From contig NC_015177.1 in assembly GCF_000190735.1 (NCBI RefSeq), positions 3,596,001 to 3,660,000 of the forward strand: a DNA stretch of 64,000 nucleotides, given 5' to 3'. Shown here one piece after another: positions 38,401 to 46,554 of the stretch. The position numbers and the translations under genes were made by a program. Each line of letters opens with the position of its first letter. Position 1 is the first letter of the stretch. The notes beneath the pieces were generated by a model. That model ran no database searches and was not told the DNA's origin. It saw only the letters and a program-made list of their open reading frames with translations. The DNA is from Pseudopedobacter saltans DSM 12145. Lineage in GTDB: Bacteria; Bacteroidota; Bacteroidia; Sphingobacteriales; Sphingobacteriaceae.

Positions 38401-39502
38401 ATTAACCCATAAACAAGATAAATCGTATGTGGTTAGTGTAGAGGATGATGGGCAGGGAATACCAGACGAATATAAAAACCTTGTATTTGATCCATTTTAT
38501 CAGGTACAATCGGGAAAAGATAACGTTGGCACCGGAATAGGGCTTTCTTTGGTTAAACACTTGTCGACTCTTTTGAAAGGTAAAGTCGAGCTAATGGACG
38601 CGAATAAAGGAGGAACGATATTTCATGTCTCTTTCTCAGATTTAGAGCCTATTAAGGAAGAACCGGAAAAAGCTGTTAAAGAAGCCGATTCAATAGATCT
38701 GGCTATTTCTTCTCCTGATGTAATAGAAGAAAGAATACTGGTTGTTGATGACAATCCGGATATGACAAGCTTTATCAGCAGCTGCTTATCTAACGACTAT
38801 ATTGTAGAGACTGCAGAAGATGCTCAAAGTGCACTTTCTTTACTTGAGGAAAAGCATTTTAATTTGATTATATCCGATATCATGATGCCCGGAGTTGATG
38901 GTATTTCCTTCGTCAAAAAGCTAAAATCAGATGTTAGCTATTCGCATATTCCGGTTATACTGTTATCTGCAAAAATTGAAAACTCTACCAAAGCAGAAGG
39001 CTTAATGTCTGGTGCAGATGCATTTATTGAAAAGCCTTTCTCGACAATATACCTGAAAGCGCAGATTGCCAGTTTACTAAAAAACAGGAGAGCAATTTTA
39101 GATCTTTTCAATAGATCTCCTTTAGCATCGTATTCTTCTTTAGCCACAAATAAAAGCGACGAATATTTTCTAAATAAACTTAATGAAGAAATAGAACTTC
39201 ATATTGCGGATGAAAGTTTTTCTGTAGAATCGTTAACGGATATTTTAGGAATAAGCCGTTCGAATTTGCAACGTAAGCTAAAATCCATTAGCGGTTATTC
39301 TCCGGGAGATTATCTTCGAAATTACCGGTTGAAGAAAGCATGCCTACTTCTTTTAGAGTCGGACAGTAGAATAAATGAAGTAGCTTTTAGGGTCGGTTTT
39401 AATTCGGCCTCTTATTTTACCAAAGCATTTTATAAGTGTTACAATATGTCTCCGAAAGAATTTATCAACCATCATCTAAAAACATCGAAGAAGACAGGGT
39501 AA
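35489..39502 (+). CDS. Hybrid two-component sensor/regulator (HTCS)
   Basis: 1337 residues from GTG 35489, which gives a good signal peptide (MKIKLFYIVSLYF... ending VLGQ); a TTG at 35456 is also in frame and no ATG fits. Order: signal, about 14 periplasmic propeller repeats (GNLWIATM, GTIWAGTRLG, GNLWLGTW), Y_Y_Y domain, membrane helix (near 37860), HisKA with phospho-acceptor His in AHEIRTP (codon 38009), HATPase with DDGQGIPDEY and GTGIGLSLV, receiver with Asp in ISDIMMPG (codon 38876) and Lys in EKPF, and AraC HTH with ISRSNLQRKL and INEVAFRVGF. All catalytic residues are present. It should sense an oligosaccharide and activate the divergent susC operon. Confidence 0.95.
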   Translation: MKIKLFYIVSLYFLLNPGFVLGQENPNFHFKKLQVTDGLSENAVYCILQDTDGFMWFGTKDGLNRFDGSSFRVYQHQFGKKQSIGNNFIRSIAQKNKSQLYIGTDVGLYIMDKIKETFSKLNIKASDNSIISSAINSLLVDKDGNLWIATMAQGIYVYESKSGRLNKVVIENVDLGLNASWSIIQDKSGTIWAGTRLGLLRYNAVSSKFEIVPSLFSKAENSDNEVLSILEDNKGNLWLGTWSNGVRYYNKQSEEYTSFLNNKPGASYITHIRAIFQYTEKSLLIGSDDGLYLFNLESNVPKRLDIPQFKYSLSDQNVYSIAKDKEGGVWIGTYFGGVNYLNPALLTIETYYPDLLHGFLSGKAVSQFCEDPRGNIWIATEDGGLNYFDVKTKLVTQPVKTSYHNTHALLLDGENLWIGTFSRGIDIYNTKTGKLVNYRFKSNDQNTINDDCIFSIYKTKAGEIYVGTPVGLNKFNRVSRTFERIKEINSFIYDIKEDDAGDLWLASYGHGAIKLDNKQNRWVFYDKIKKNDPIVGAKLTSIYIDSQRRLIFSSEGRGIFIYNRKNDGFRNISEANGLPNSVIYGVLDDPNGNLWLSSNKGLICLNTDSPNKFKLYDIENGLQSNQFNYKSTYKSRSGKFYFGGINGFSSFYPQDIDQIKNPISPAVAITRISLLGNSDPELEKEIQTKLNKKETVKLKFNTSSFTVSFVSLSFISQSKNQYAYKLEGADAGWTYTGNSKNVTYVNLSPGKYTFKVKASNNDGLWNEEGSEISIEILPPFWLSLPAKIFYTLLVASLLYLLIRFYINRNKVRQLRQLETFKAEQETKSFKSKIEFFTTIAHEIRTPLSLINAPLEEIISKQEGSEQTKQNLSVIERNCDRLSVLINQLLDFRKMDSTEYKLNPERIDIREFITEMHERFRKSAQSKKLLLDLKLPKEKKLFVVSDLDALTKIVGNLLTNALKFANNRVILKLTHKQDKSYVVSVEDDGQGIPDEYKNLVFDPFYQVQSGKDNVGTGIGLSLVKHLSTLLKGKVELMDANKGGTIFHVSFSDLEPIKEEPEKAVKEADSIDLAISSPDVIEERILVVDDNPDMTSFISSCLSNDYIVETAEDAQSALSLLEEKHFNLIISDIMMPGVDGISFVKKLKSDVSYSHIPVILLSAKIENSTKAEGLMSGADAFIEKPFSTIYLKAQIASLLKNRRAILDLFNRSPLASYSSLATNKSDEYFLNKLNEEIELHIADESFSVESLTDILGISRSNLQRKLKSISGYSPGDYLRNYRLKKACLLLLESDSRINEVAFRVGFNSASYFTKAFYKCYNMSPKEFINHHLKTSKKTG

Positions 39503-39547
39503 GCATTTCCGAGTTTTTTCCTAAATTCGGAATTGTTATAAACTATA

Positions 39548-40414
39548 ATGATGAAAAGGTATTTGTTTATTGTTGCATTGCTAATGCCATTATTTCTGTT
39601 CGCTCAGGACCGTCCCGAAATTATATTGAAAAGAAACACTAAAGGGCTTGTTACATTTAAGGTGTCTTTAGTAAACAAAGGACCTTTGGAAATTGATTGG
39701 GGGAATGGAGAGAAAAAATCATATGATGTTAATGATGAATCTAAAATTAACGACGCAACGGTTATTAGCGAAGAGGTTAAAAAGAGTACGACAATAAAGA
39801 TCTATGCAAAGGGAATCAAGGTTTTTTCTTGTTTTGATCAATTTCTTACTTTTTTAGATGTGAGTGCAGCGCCAGATTTAGTTACTTTGGATTGCGGGAA
39901 AAACATTTTAAGAAATATTAACGTAAGTGCGAATAAGAATTTAAGAAGCCTGATGGCGAGCGATGTTAGACTTAGCGTATTAGATGTATCTGCAAATAAA
40001 AGATTGACTTATCTAAATTGTTCTTACAATTATTTAAAAACAATAAACCTTACAAATAATATCAATCTTTCTAACCTCAACATTTCAGATAATTTATTAG
40101 ATCAACTTGATTTAAGTAAACAAAAATCGCTTCGAACTTTAAACTTAAGCGGAAATAGATTTAGACAATTAGAAGTTAAAGGGTTTACTGAAATAAAATT
40201 TTTGGATGTAACCTATAATAAACTTGATGCTTGTGCATTAAACGAGCTTTATGCGCATTTACCAAACAATGTTGTTGAAGAACAAGCACCGGAGAAAAAG
40301 ATAAATCTGTTGATCGCTAATAACAGAGGACTTGTTTCGAGTGAAACAAGTATCGCTGTTCAGAAAGGGTGGAATGTGGACGTCGAAGGAAAAGGATCAG
40401 GTAATTGTTTGTAA
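39548..40414 (+). CDS. Secreted leucine-rich-repeat protein
   Basis: 288 residues (an in-frame second ATG follows at once). Signal peptide ending LFLFAQ. Residues 25-105 are beta-rich, with an IDWGNGEKKSYDV stretch like the internalin/PKD-like Bacteroidota N-domains. Residues 110-230 hold about six leucine-rich repeats of 21-23 residues with the pattern L-x-x-L-D-V-S-x-N-x-x-L, for example LSVLDVSANKRLTYLNCS. The tail has a lone Cys pair. LRR proteins bind proteins or glycans. It lies 45 bases after the HTCS and 8 bases before the 7TM receptor gene, so joint expression is likely; a sensory partner role is speculation. Confidence 0.7.
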   Translation: MMKRYLFIVALLMPLFLFAQDRPEIILKRNTKGLVTFKVSLVNKGPLEIDWGNGEKKSYDVNDESKINDATVISEEVKKSTTIKIYAKGIKVFSCFDQFLTFLDVSAAPDLVTLDCGKNILRNINVSANKNLRSLMASDVRLSVLDVSANKRLTYLNCSYNYLKTINLTNNINLSNLNISDNLLDQLDLSKQKSLRTLNLSGNRFRQLEVKGFTEIKFLDVTYNKLDACALNELYAHLPNNVVEEQAPEKKINLLIANNRGLVSSETSIAVQKGWNVDVEGKGSGNCL

Positions 40415-40422
40415 ATCATAAT

Positions 40423-42345
40423 ATGTTTCAGAATAAAAGAGCAATTTTTGCGCTTTTTGTATTTGTTTCAGTTTTGTTTTCAAGAGCCTTTGCCCAGCAG
40501 GACTTTAAAGTCAATTCTGGGTTTGAAGAACATGTGTTTGTTAAAGACGAACTTTTTATATATGAAGACAAAACAGGTAAGCTTGGAATAAATGATATCC
40601 TTTCTGAAACGGGTGATACATTATTTAAAGCAAATAGAGATCATTATCCAAGAAACCGAAATAAAGAGTCTTATTATTGGGTTAGAGTAAATATAAACGT
40701 ACTTAAAAATTTAAATGGTAAATATGTCTTTGAGTTCTACGATCAGACAACAGAATTCATTGAAGCATATATTCCAAATGAAAAAGGCAATTATGTAAAA
40801 CGAGTAGCAGGAGCTCAACGCCCTTTTAACGAACGCCTTTTAGGGCACAAAAACTATCATTTCAATTTATTAAATCTAAAATCTGGAGAACAAACTTGCT
40901 ATTTCCGAGTAAAATCCAGCGCATATATAAACATCATTATAGTTCTTCGTTCGATTGAACGGGTACTTAACTATGCAATTTCGGAATATTTCATGTTTGG
41001 TTTGTTTTATGGAATGCTTTTGATTTTTTGTTTGCACAATATGCTGATGTACATCGCCATAAAGCGAAAGGAATATTTGATATATGTAGTTTATCTGGTT
41101 TTTGTTGCTCTTTTCGAAATGTCATCTGATGGTGTTGCTTTTCAATTTATATGGCCAAACTTGCCCAGCTTAAATCCATATGCTACAGGAATTTCCTTAT
41201 ACTGTATGGGGATTTCGGCTTTGGTTTTCATGCTTCATCTTTTACATGTGAAAGTGAAAGCTCCGGGGTTTTATAAGCTAACAATTTTTGTTATTGCATT
41301 TCGTACAATATTTTTTCTGATTTGTCTCTTCATCAAACCGGAATGGTTTATTTATAAATTTATCGAATTTATTCCACTTAGTTTATGCTTTATAATAGGG
41401 ATAAATATTCTTGTAAAGGGATATAAGCCTGCAAGGTTTTTTGTTCTCGCATACTCGATATTAATGGCGGGATTTGCCGTTCGAGTTTTAATGGTTTTGG
41501 GGATTGCTCGCTTTCTGCCCGGTTATGTTACTTACTACAGTTTGAGTGTGTGCTTTATTTTGGAGATGGTCTTTCTTTCATTTTCTATTGGTGATCAGGT
41601 GCGGATTTTAAAGAAAAGAAAGGTAAGGGCGCAGGATAAGGTAATTCAGCAAATGAAAATTAATACAAGTTTAAAAGATAAGGTTAATAGGGAGCTTGAA
41701 GAAAAAGTTGCGGACCGAACTCTGTTATTGAAGGAACAGAAAGAAGAATTACTTAAACACAAGGCAATTATTGAAGCACAAAATGAGACGTTGTTAGCAG
41801 TTAATCAGCAACTGGAAGCACAAAAGGAAGAAATAGCTAATATGAATGCTTTGTTAGAGAAAGATAACGAAGTATTAAAAATCAATATAGAAGAAGTTAC
41901 AGATGCAAGGATTCATTCCAGGGACATCGGTTTTAATGAATTTGTTGTAAAATATCCTGATAAGGAATCCTGTTATAAATTTCTATCAGAAATAAAATGG
42001 AGGGATAAGGAATATCTTTGTAAGCGCTGCGATAATGATGCTTTTTATCCCGGGAAATCTCCGTTTGGGAGACGATGCAGCAAATGCAATTATGATGAAT
42101 CTGTTTTAAGCGGAACAATATTCCAAAATAGTCGGATCCCTATCAACAAAGCTTTTTACATTCTGTTATTGATTCATAAAAATAAAGGAGAAATATCATC
42201 TTATCAATTATCCAAAAAAACGGGAATTAGACAAAGTACTTGTTGGCAGTATGCAAGTAACTATAAAGACATAATTGCCCAAAGGAACGCTGTGTTAAAA
42301 AAGACAGAGCAATCCGATTGGATGGCCTACGTATTGGTAGAATAG
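40423..42345 (+). CDS. 7TM-DISM receptor fused to transposase-type zinc ribbon and HTH
   Basis: 640 residues from ATG 40423; an in-frame TTG at 40405 overlaps the LRR gene and is less likely. Order: signal peptide 1-25; 7TMR-DISMED2-like extracellular domain 30-170 (SYYWVRVNINVL, FEFYDQTTEFIEAYIP); seven membrane helices 185-392; coiled coil about 400-495; zinc ribbon with Cys533, Cys536, Cys552 and Cys555; then SVLSGTIFQ-like text and a helix-turn-helix 571-620 (SSYQLSKKTGIRQSTCWQY). The last part matches the Zn_Tnp_IS1595 module and its HTH. The DDE nuclease domain is absent and no kinase or cyclase is present. I infer a membrane-tethered DNA-binding regulator sensing a sugar. A strong terminator follows. 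Confidence 0.85.
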   Translation: MFQNKRAIFALFVFVSVLFSRAFAQQDFKVNSGFEEHVFVKDELFIYEDKTGKLGINDILSETGDTLFKANRDHYPRNRNKESYYWVRVNINVLKNLNGKYVFEFYDQTTEFIEAYIPNEKGNYVKRVAGAQRPFNERLLGHKNYHFNLLNLKSGEQTCYFRVKSSAYINIIIVLRSIERVLNYAISEYFMFGLFYGMLLIFCLHNMLMYIAIKRKEYLIYVVYLVFVALFEMSSDGVAFQFIWPNLPSLNPYATGISLYCMGISALVFMLHLLHVKVKAPGFYKLTIFVIAFRTIFFLICLFIKPEWFIYKFIEFIPLSLCFIIGINILVKGYKPARFFVLAYSILMAGFAVRVLMVLGIARFLPGYVTYYSLSVCFILEMVFLSFSIGDQVRILKKRKVRAQDKVIQQMKINTSLKDKVNRELEEKVADRTLLLKEQKEELLKHKAIIEAQNETLLAVNQQLEAQKEEIANMNALLEKDNEVLKINIEEVTDARIHSRDIGFNEFVVKYPDKESCYKFLSEIKWRDKEYLCKRCDNDAFYPGKSPFGRRCSKCNYDESVLSGTIFQNSRIPINKAFYILLLIHKNKGEISSYQLSKKTGIRQSTCWQYASNYKDIIAQRNAVLKKTEQSDWMAYVLVE

Positions 42346-42372
42346 ATTAAAAAAGAGGAGTAAAAAACTAAC

Positions 42373-42417
42373 AAAATGCGAAGTCTTTAACGTATCATAA
42401 GACTTCGCATTTTTTGT
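42373..42417 (+). terminator. Strong intrinsic terminator after the sensor block
   Basis: A perfect 15-bp stem, 42373-42387 with 42399-42413, with an 11-base loop, followed by TT after a T-rich stem end. It closes the HTCS-LRR-7TM block and isolates it from the GH2-GH88 genes. Confidence 0.85.
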
Positions 42418-42525
42418 TTGGTAAATGCGTAACCCGCAGATACAGAGTATTAAAAAAAGGATCCTTTCGGGATTAAAGCGTATTGATCTTGTTTTTTAAT
42501 GTGTTGATATATAGTGTTTTATGTT

Positions 42526-42553
42526 TTGTTGTTTCTGTTTTTCGTTAACTTTG
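42526..42553 (+). promoter_or_regulatory. Bacteroidota-type promoter for GH2-GH88
   Basis: TTG at 42526-42528 (within TTTTG), a 17-base spacer, and TAACTTTG at 42546-42553 match the primary sigma consensus TTG-N17-23-TAnnTTTG. It is about 60 bases upstream of the GH2 start. Confidence 0.5.
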
Positions 42554-42614
42554 GCTTAAGTTAAGACTTTTCTTAAACTAAATTTTACGATTACAGATAT
42601 TTTAATAAAGACTC

Positions 42615-45287
42615 ATGACTGGCAAAAAATATAAAAGCTTTGTCTTTTTACTCGCTTGTTTTCTTTTGTGCTTAAATGTGTTTTCACAAAACAGAAAAGT
42701 AATACCATATAATAGCGGATGGTCGTTCGTTAAAGATTCATCAAATAATTTAAGTTCAATCGTTAATCTCAACAAGCCGTGGCAAAAAGTACGTATTCCG
42801 CATACGTGGAATGCGTACGATGTCATGGATGATACGCCCGGTTATTACAGAGGGACAGGGGTTTATAAAAATACAATTCATCTGAATGATTTAAGTGTTG
42901 GAAAACGAATTTTTCTGCAATTTGAAGCAGCAGGACAAGAGGCGCAACTCCTTATCAACAGGCAACAGATAAAAGATCATAAGGGAGGATATACTCAATT
43001 TATTGCGGAAATAGGCCCGTTTTTACAGAAAGGAAAGGACAACGAAGTAATTCTGATTGTTACAAATAAATTCAATGAAAATCTTCCGCCTTTATCAGCA
43101 GACTTTACATTTTTTGGAGGCTTGTATAGAAAAATCGCTATTATAGAAACAAGCGAAACTTACTTTGAAGATCATAATTTTGGAGCAAATGGAATATATA
43201 TTACTACCCCAAAAGTCGATTCCTCGCAAGCAAAAGTTAATGTTGTTGCTCAAATAAAGAACAGTTCGAACCAACAAAAAGAGCTTAAGCTTAGAAATGC
43301 CATTTATTCGAGAGAAGGGATAGAAATTTCTTTTTCAGAAACCAGGATTCTATTAAAGCAAAATGAAACGAAGCGTTTTGAACAGGCATTGGAAGTCAAA
43401 AATCCGCGACTTTGGAGTCCGCAAAGTCCCAATTTATATCGCCTAAAAACTCAACTAATAGATTCCGATGGAAATGTTTTGGATGAGATTAACAATCCTC
43501 TCGCTTTCAGATGGTATTTTTTTAACGAGGATAAGGTCTTTCTGTTAAACGGAAAGCCCTTAAAACTTATTGGGGCAAGCAGGCATCAGGATTTTAAGAA
43601 TATGGGAAATGCTGTTCCAGACGATTTGCAAATTGAAGATGTAAGTTTACTGAAAGAAATGGGAGGGAATTTTCTTCGTGTTGCGCATTATCCACAGACA
43701 AAATCTGTTTTAGAAGCTTGTGATTCTTTGGGAATAATTACTTCCATTGAAATTCCAATTGTTAATGAAATAACGGAATCGGAAGAATTTACTCAAAATA
43801 GCCTTCATATGCAGCAAGAGATGATCAGGCAATATTACAATCATCCAAGCGTGGTTATTTGGGGGTATATGAATGAAGTTTTACTAAGACCTAAGTTCAA
43901 TAACAATAAAGAACGCCAAAAGATATATTTTGAAAATATTCGGATTCTTGCGCAGAAATTAGAAAACCTGACAAAGAAAGAAGACCCATCGCGTTTTACG
44001 ATGATTGCCCATCATGGTAATTTCAATTTATACAATCAGGTCGGACTGAACCATATTTCTGATATCGTTGGATGGAATCTTTACCCTGGCTGGTATGGTG
44101 GGAAAATAGAAGATTTTGGACGTCAACTGGATCAGATACATAAAGATCTGAAAGAGAAGCCTTTACTGGTTACCGAATATGGAGCGGATGTTGATCCGCG
44201 AATTAATGTTGCAAATCCTATCCGTTTCGATAAAAGTATAGAGTATGGGATTGCATACCACCAGGGCTATATTAAAGACATTTTAAGCCGGCCTTTTGTT
44301 GCAGGGGCAATGGCTTGGAATCTCGCTGATTTTTCTTCGGAAACCAGGGAAGAAACCATGCCGCATATCAATAATAAAGGCTTGCTTACTTTAGACAGAC
44401 AAGCCAAAGATACTTATTGGCTTTATCGGACAAGATTTAATGACAAGCCTATTGTTAAAATTTCCAATTGGATCAACAGAGCCACGGTTTCTGATACAAA
44501 TTTTTCAGTTCAGAGCATTAACGTATATTCCAATTTAAATAAACTAGAACTTTTTGTTAACGATAAAACGGTTGAAGCGGCGACTGTAAATGACAATATT
44601 GCAAACTGGAAAACGACTTTGCTTAATGGCAAAAACAAAGTGTTGGTACGAGGATATTCAAACGGAGGGCAATTATTTGCAGATAGCACAACAATCGTTT
44701 TAAATCTGCTTCCGGCTTCTTTAAAGTCATATGATTTTAGAAAACCGCTATTAATGTCTTTTGGAGATACCAGAAGCTACACCGATACATTAGGTTATGT
44801 TTGGTTGCCCGAAAAGGAGTTTGCCTTTGGTTCGTGGGGATACGTTGGAGGCAAGGCATTATTTCGTGAAAATGCACCCAGACAAAAATACGGAGTAGAT
44901 AAAAATATCATCGGAACCGAAGAAGATCCACTTTACCAAACTCAGCGTATGGGGTTAAACAAATTGATATTTGATGTTCCTCGTGGAACATATCATATAG
45001 AATTTCTTTTTGCAGAATTCAATGACGAACAAACCAAATTACTTTATAACCTAACGGGAAATGAAAATCAGGATGAAAAATGGAATTTATCAGAAAACCT
45101 TTTTGATATCAAGATAAACGGCAAAAGGGTTATTAGAGACCTAAATGTTGCCAAAGAAAGCGGCTATTTTACTGCTTTGCAAAAAAGCATTACTGCTAAA
45201 TCAAAAGCAAAGGGTCTTATAATAGAATTTGATGCCCAAAAAGGAGAACCGCTAATTAATGCAATAAAAATTTCAAAAATCAAATAA
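42615..45287 (+). CDS. GH2-family hydrolase with C-terminal malectin-like domain
   Basis: 890 residues; signal peptide ending NVFSQ. Jelly-roll GH2 N-domain (VRIPHTWNAYDV, YYRGTGVYKN), Ig-like domain and TIM barrel. The acid/base Glu421 is in WGYMNEV and the nucleophile Glu521 in VTEYGAD. After a further Ig-like part, residues 735-890 read as a malectin-like domain (FDIKINGKRVIRDLNVAKESG). Beta-galactosidase or beta-glucuronidase activity is likely. The next gene (GH88) starts at the same base as this stop ends (TAATG), which indicates translational coupling and a shared substrate with a uronic acid. Confidence 0.9.
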   Translation: MTGKKYKSFVFLLACFLLCLNVFSQNRKVIPYNSGWSFVKDSSNNLSSIVNLNKPWQKVRIPHTWNAYDVMDDTPGYYRGTGVYKNTIHLNDLSVGKRIFLQFEAAGQEAQLLINRQQIKDHKGGYTQFIAEIGPFLQKGKDNEVILIVTNKFNENLPPLSADFTFFGGLYRKIAIIETSETYFEDHNFGANGIYITTPKVDSSQAKVNVVAQIKNSSNQQKELKLRNAIYSREGIEISFSETRILLKQNETKRFEQALEVKNPRLWSPQSPNLYRLKTQLIDSDGNVLDEINNPLAFRWYFFNEDKVFLLNGKPLKLIGASRHQDFKNMGNAVPDDLQIEDVSLLKEMGGNFLRVAHYPQTKSVLEACDSLGIITSIEIPIVNEITESEEFTQNSLHMQQEMIRQYYNHPSVVIWGYMNEVLLRPKFNNNKERQKIYFENIRILAQKLENLTKKEDPSRFTMIAHHGNFNLYNQVGLNHISDIVGWNLYPGWYGGKIEDFGRQLDQIHKDLKEKPLLVTEYGADVDPRINVANPIRFDKSIEYGIAYHQGYIKDILSRPFVAGAMAWNLADFSSETREETMPHINNKGLLTLDRQAKDTYWLYRTRFNDKPIVKISNWINRATVSDTNFSVQSINVYSNLNKLELFVNDKTVEAATVNDNIANWKTTLLNGKNKVLVRGYSNGGQLFADSTTIVLNLLPASLKSYDFRKPLLMSFGDTRSYTDTLGYVWLPEKEFAFGSWGYVGGKALFRENAPRQKYGVDKNIIGTEEDPLYQTQRMGLNKLIFDVPRGTYHIEFLFAEFNDEQTKLLYNLTGNENQDEKWNLSENLFDIKINGKRVIRDLNVAKESGYFTALQKSITAKSKAKGLIIEFDAQKGEPLINAIKISKIK

Positions 45288-46468
45288 TGCTAAATCGAGT
45301 TTTTTACAAAGCTTTTTTTTCTATTTGTTTAATAGGGACAATAAGTGGCTGTAGCCAGAAAGTAAATATCCAAAAGGAATTTACTGTTATAAAAAGTCAA
45401 ATTCAATTGATATCAGATAGTACGGATCTGCAGATAGGAAAACAGCAATTTCCAAGAACGCTACAAAACGGAAAATTAAAGTTTGTGGGTTCAGGTGATT
45501 GGACAAGTGGTTTTTATCCTGGATTACTTTGGTATTTGTACGAATACACAGAAGAGCAACATTGGAAAGATCAGGCGATTAAATACACTGAAAGTTTGAA
45601 GAAAGAACAATTTAATACCTCTACACATGATTTAGGTTTTATGATGTATTGCAGTTACGGAAATGGCTATAGGTTGACTAATAATCCAGAATACAAAAAT
45701 ATTATCATTCAGTCCGCAAAGTCGTTAACCAAGAGATATAATCCAAAAACAAAGACAATCAGATCATGGGATTTTTCTGGACCAGATAAATCTTGGAAAT
45801 TTCCGGTTATCATTGATAACATGATGAATTTGGAATTGCTTTTTGAAGCTACTAAACTGAGCGGCGATTCTACTTTCTATAATATTGCGATTACTCATGC
45901 TAATACAACACTCAAAAATCATTTTAGGGACGATTTTAGCTCGTACCATGTTGTCGATTATGATCCTGAAACTGGCGAAGTAAGACATAAACACACTTTA
46001 CAGGGGTATAGCCACGCATCAGCATGGGCAAGAGGACAGGCATGGGGTTTTTATGGCTTTTTACATTGTTATAAGCAAACAGGAAATAGCGAGTATTTAA
46101 AAGCAGCTAACTCTATATACAAATACATTTTTGAGAATCCTCAATTACCTAGGGACTTGGTTCCGTACTGGGACTACAATGATCCGAATATTCCTAATGC
46201 GCCGAAGGATGCATCTGCAGCTGCTATTACTGCCTCCGCATTGTATGATATGTCTGATCTGACCAGGGATATGAAATATAAAAAGTTGGCTGATAAGATT
46301 GTAAGCAATCTGACAAAACATTACAGATCTCCGATTGGAAAAAATTCTGGTTTTATTTTGCTGCATAGCACAGGGCATTTACCCGGAAAAAGTGAAATAG
46401 ATGTCCCGTTAAACTATGCTGATTATTACTATGTTGAAGCTTTATTAAAAAGTAAAAAGACCTCTTAA
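45287..46468 (+). CDS. GH88 unsaturated glucuronyl hydrolase, lipoprotein
   Basis: 393 residues with lipobox ISGC at about residue 21. The (alpha/alpha)6 barrel of GH88 is recognisable: GDWTSGFYPGLLWYLYE, Asp115 in THDLGFMMY (equivalent to Asp88 of Bacillus UGL) and Asp177 in IIDNMMNLELLFE (equivalent to Asp149), and YSHASAWARGQAWG. It hydrates the 4,5-double bond of delta-4,5-uronic acids left at the non-reducing end by polysaccharide lyases. No lyase gene is in the window, so the lyase is encoded elsewhere or supplied by others. Coupled to the GH2 gene. Confidence 0.92.
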   Translation: MLNRVFYKAFFSICLIGTISGCSQKVNIQKEFTVIKSQIQLISDSTDLQIGKQQFPRTLQNGKLKFVGSGDWTSGFYPGLLWYLYEYTEEQHWKDQAIKYTESLKKEQFNTSTHDLGFMMYCSYGNGYRLTNNPEYKNIIIQSAKSLTKRYNPKTKTIRSWDFSGPDKSWKFPVIIDNMMNLELLFEATKLSGDSTFYNIAITHANTTLKNHFRDDFSSYHVVDYDPETGEVRHKHTLQGYSHASAWARGQAWGFYGFLHCYKQTGNSEYLKAANSIYKYIFENPQLPRDLVPYWDYNDPNIPNAPKDASAAAITASALYDMSDLTRDMKYKKLADKIVSNLTKHYRSPIGKNSGFILLHSTGHLPGKSEIDVPLNYADYYYVEALLKSKKTS

Positions 46469-46554
46469 CTAACAAGTACAGCATGAAGGGATACAAGTTT
46501 TTGTTTTTTGTAGATAATATCTGATAAATTAGCATTTTGTATTCCTAAATCTAT

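Noticed and set aside
40405-40422. TTG start for the 7TM gene as given by the longest frame
   Set aside because: It overlaps the LRR gene and adds six residues before a normal signal peptide. ATG 40423 is better.
40423-42345. IS1595-type transposase or insertion sequence
   Set aside because: Only the zinc ribbon and HTH are present. The DDE catalytic domain, terminal inverted repeats and target duplication are absent, and the frame is continuous with the receptor.
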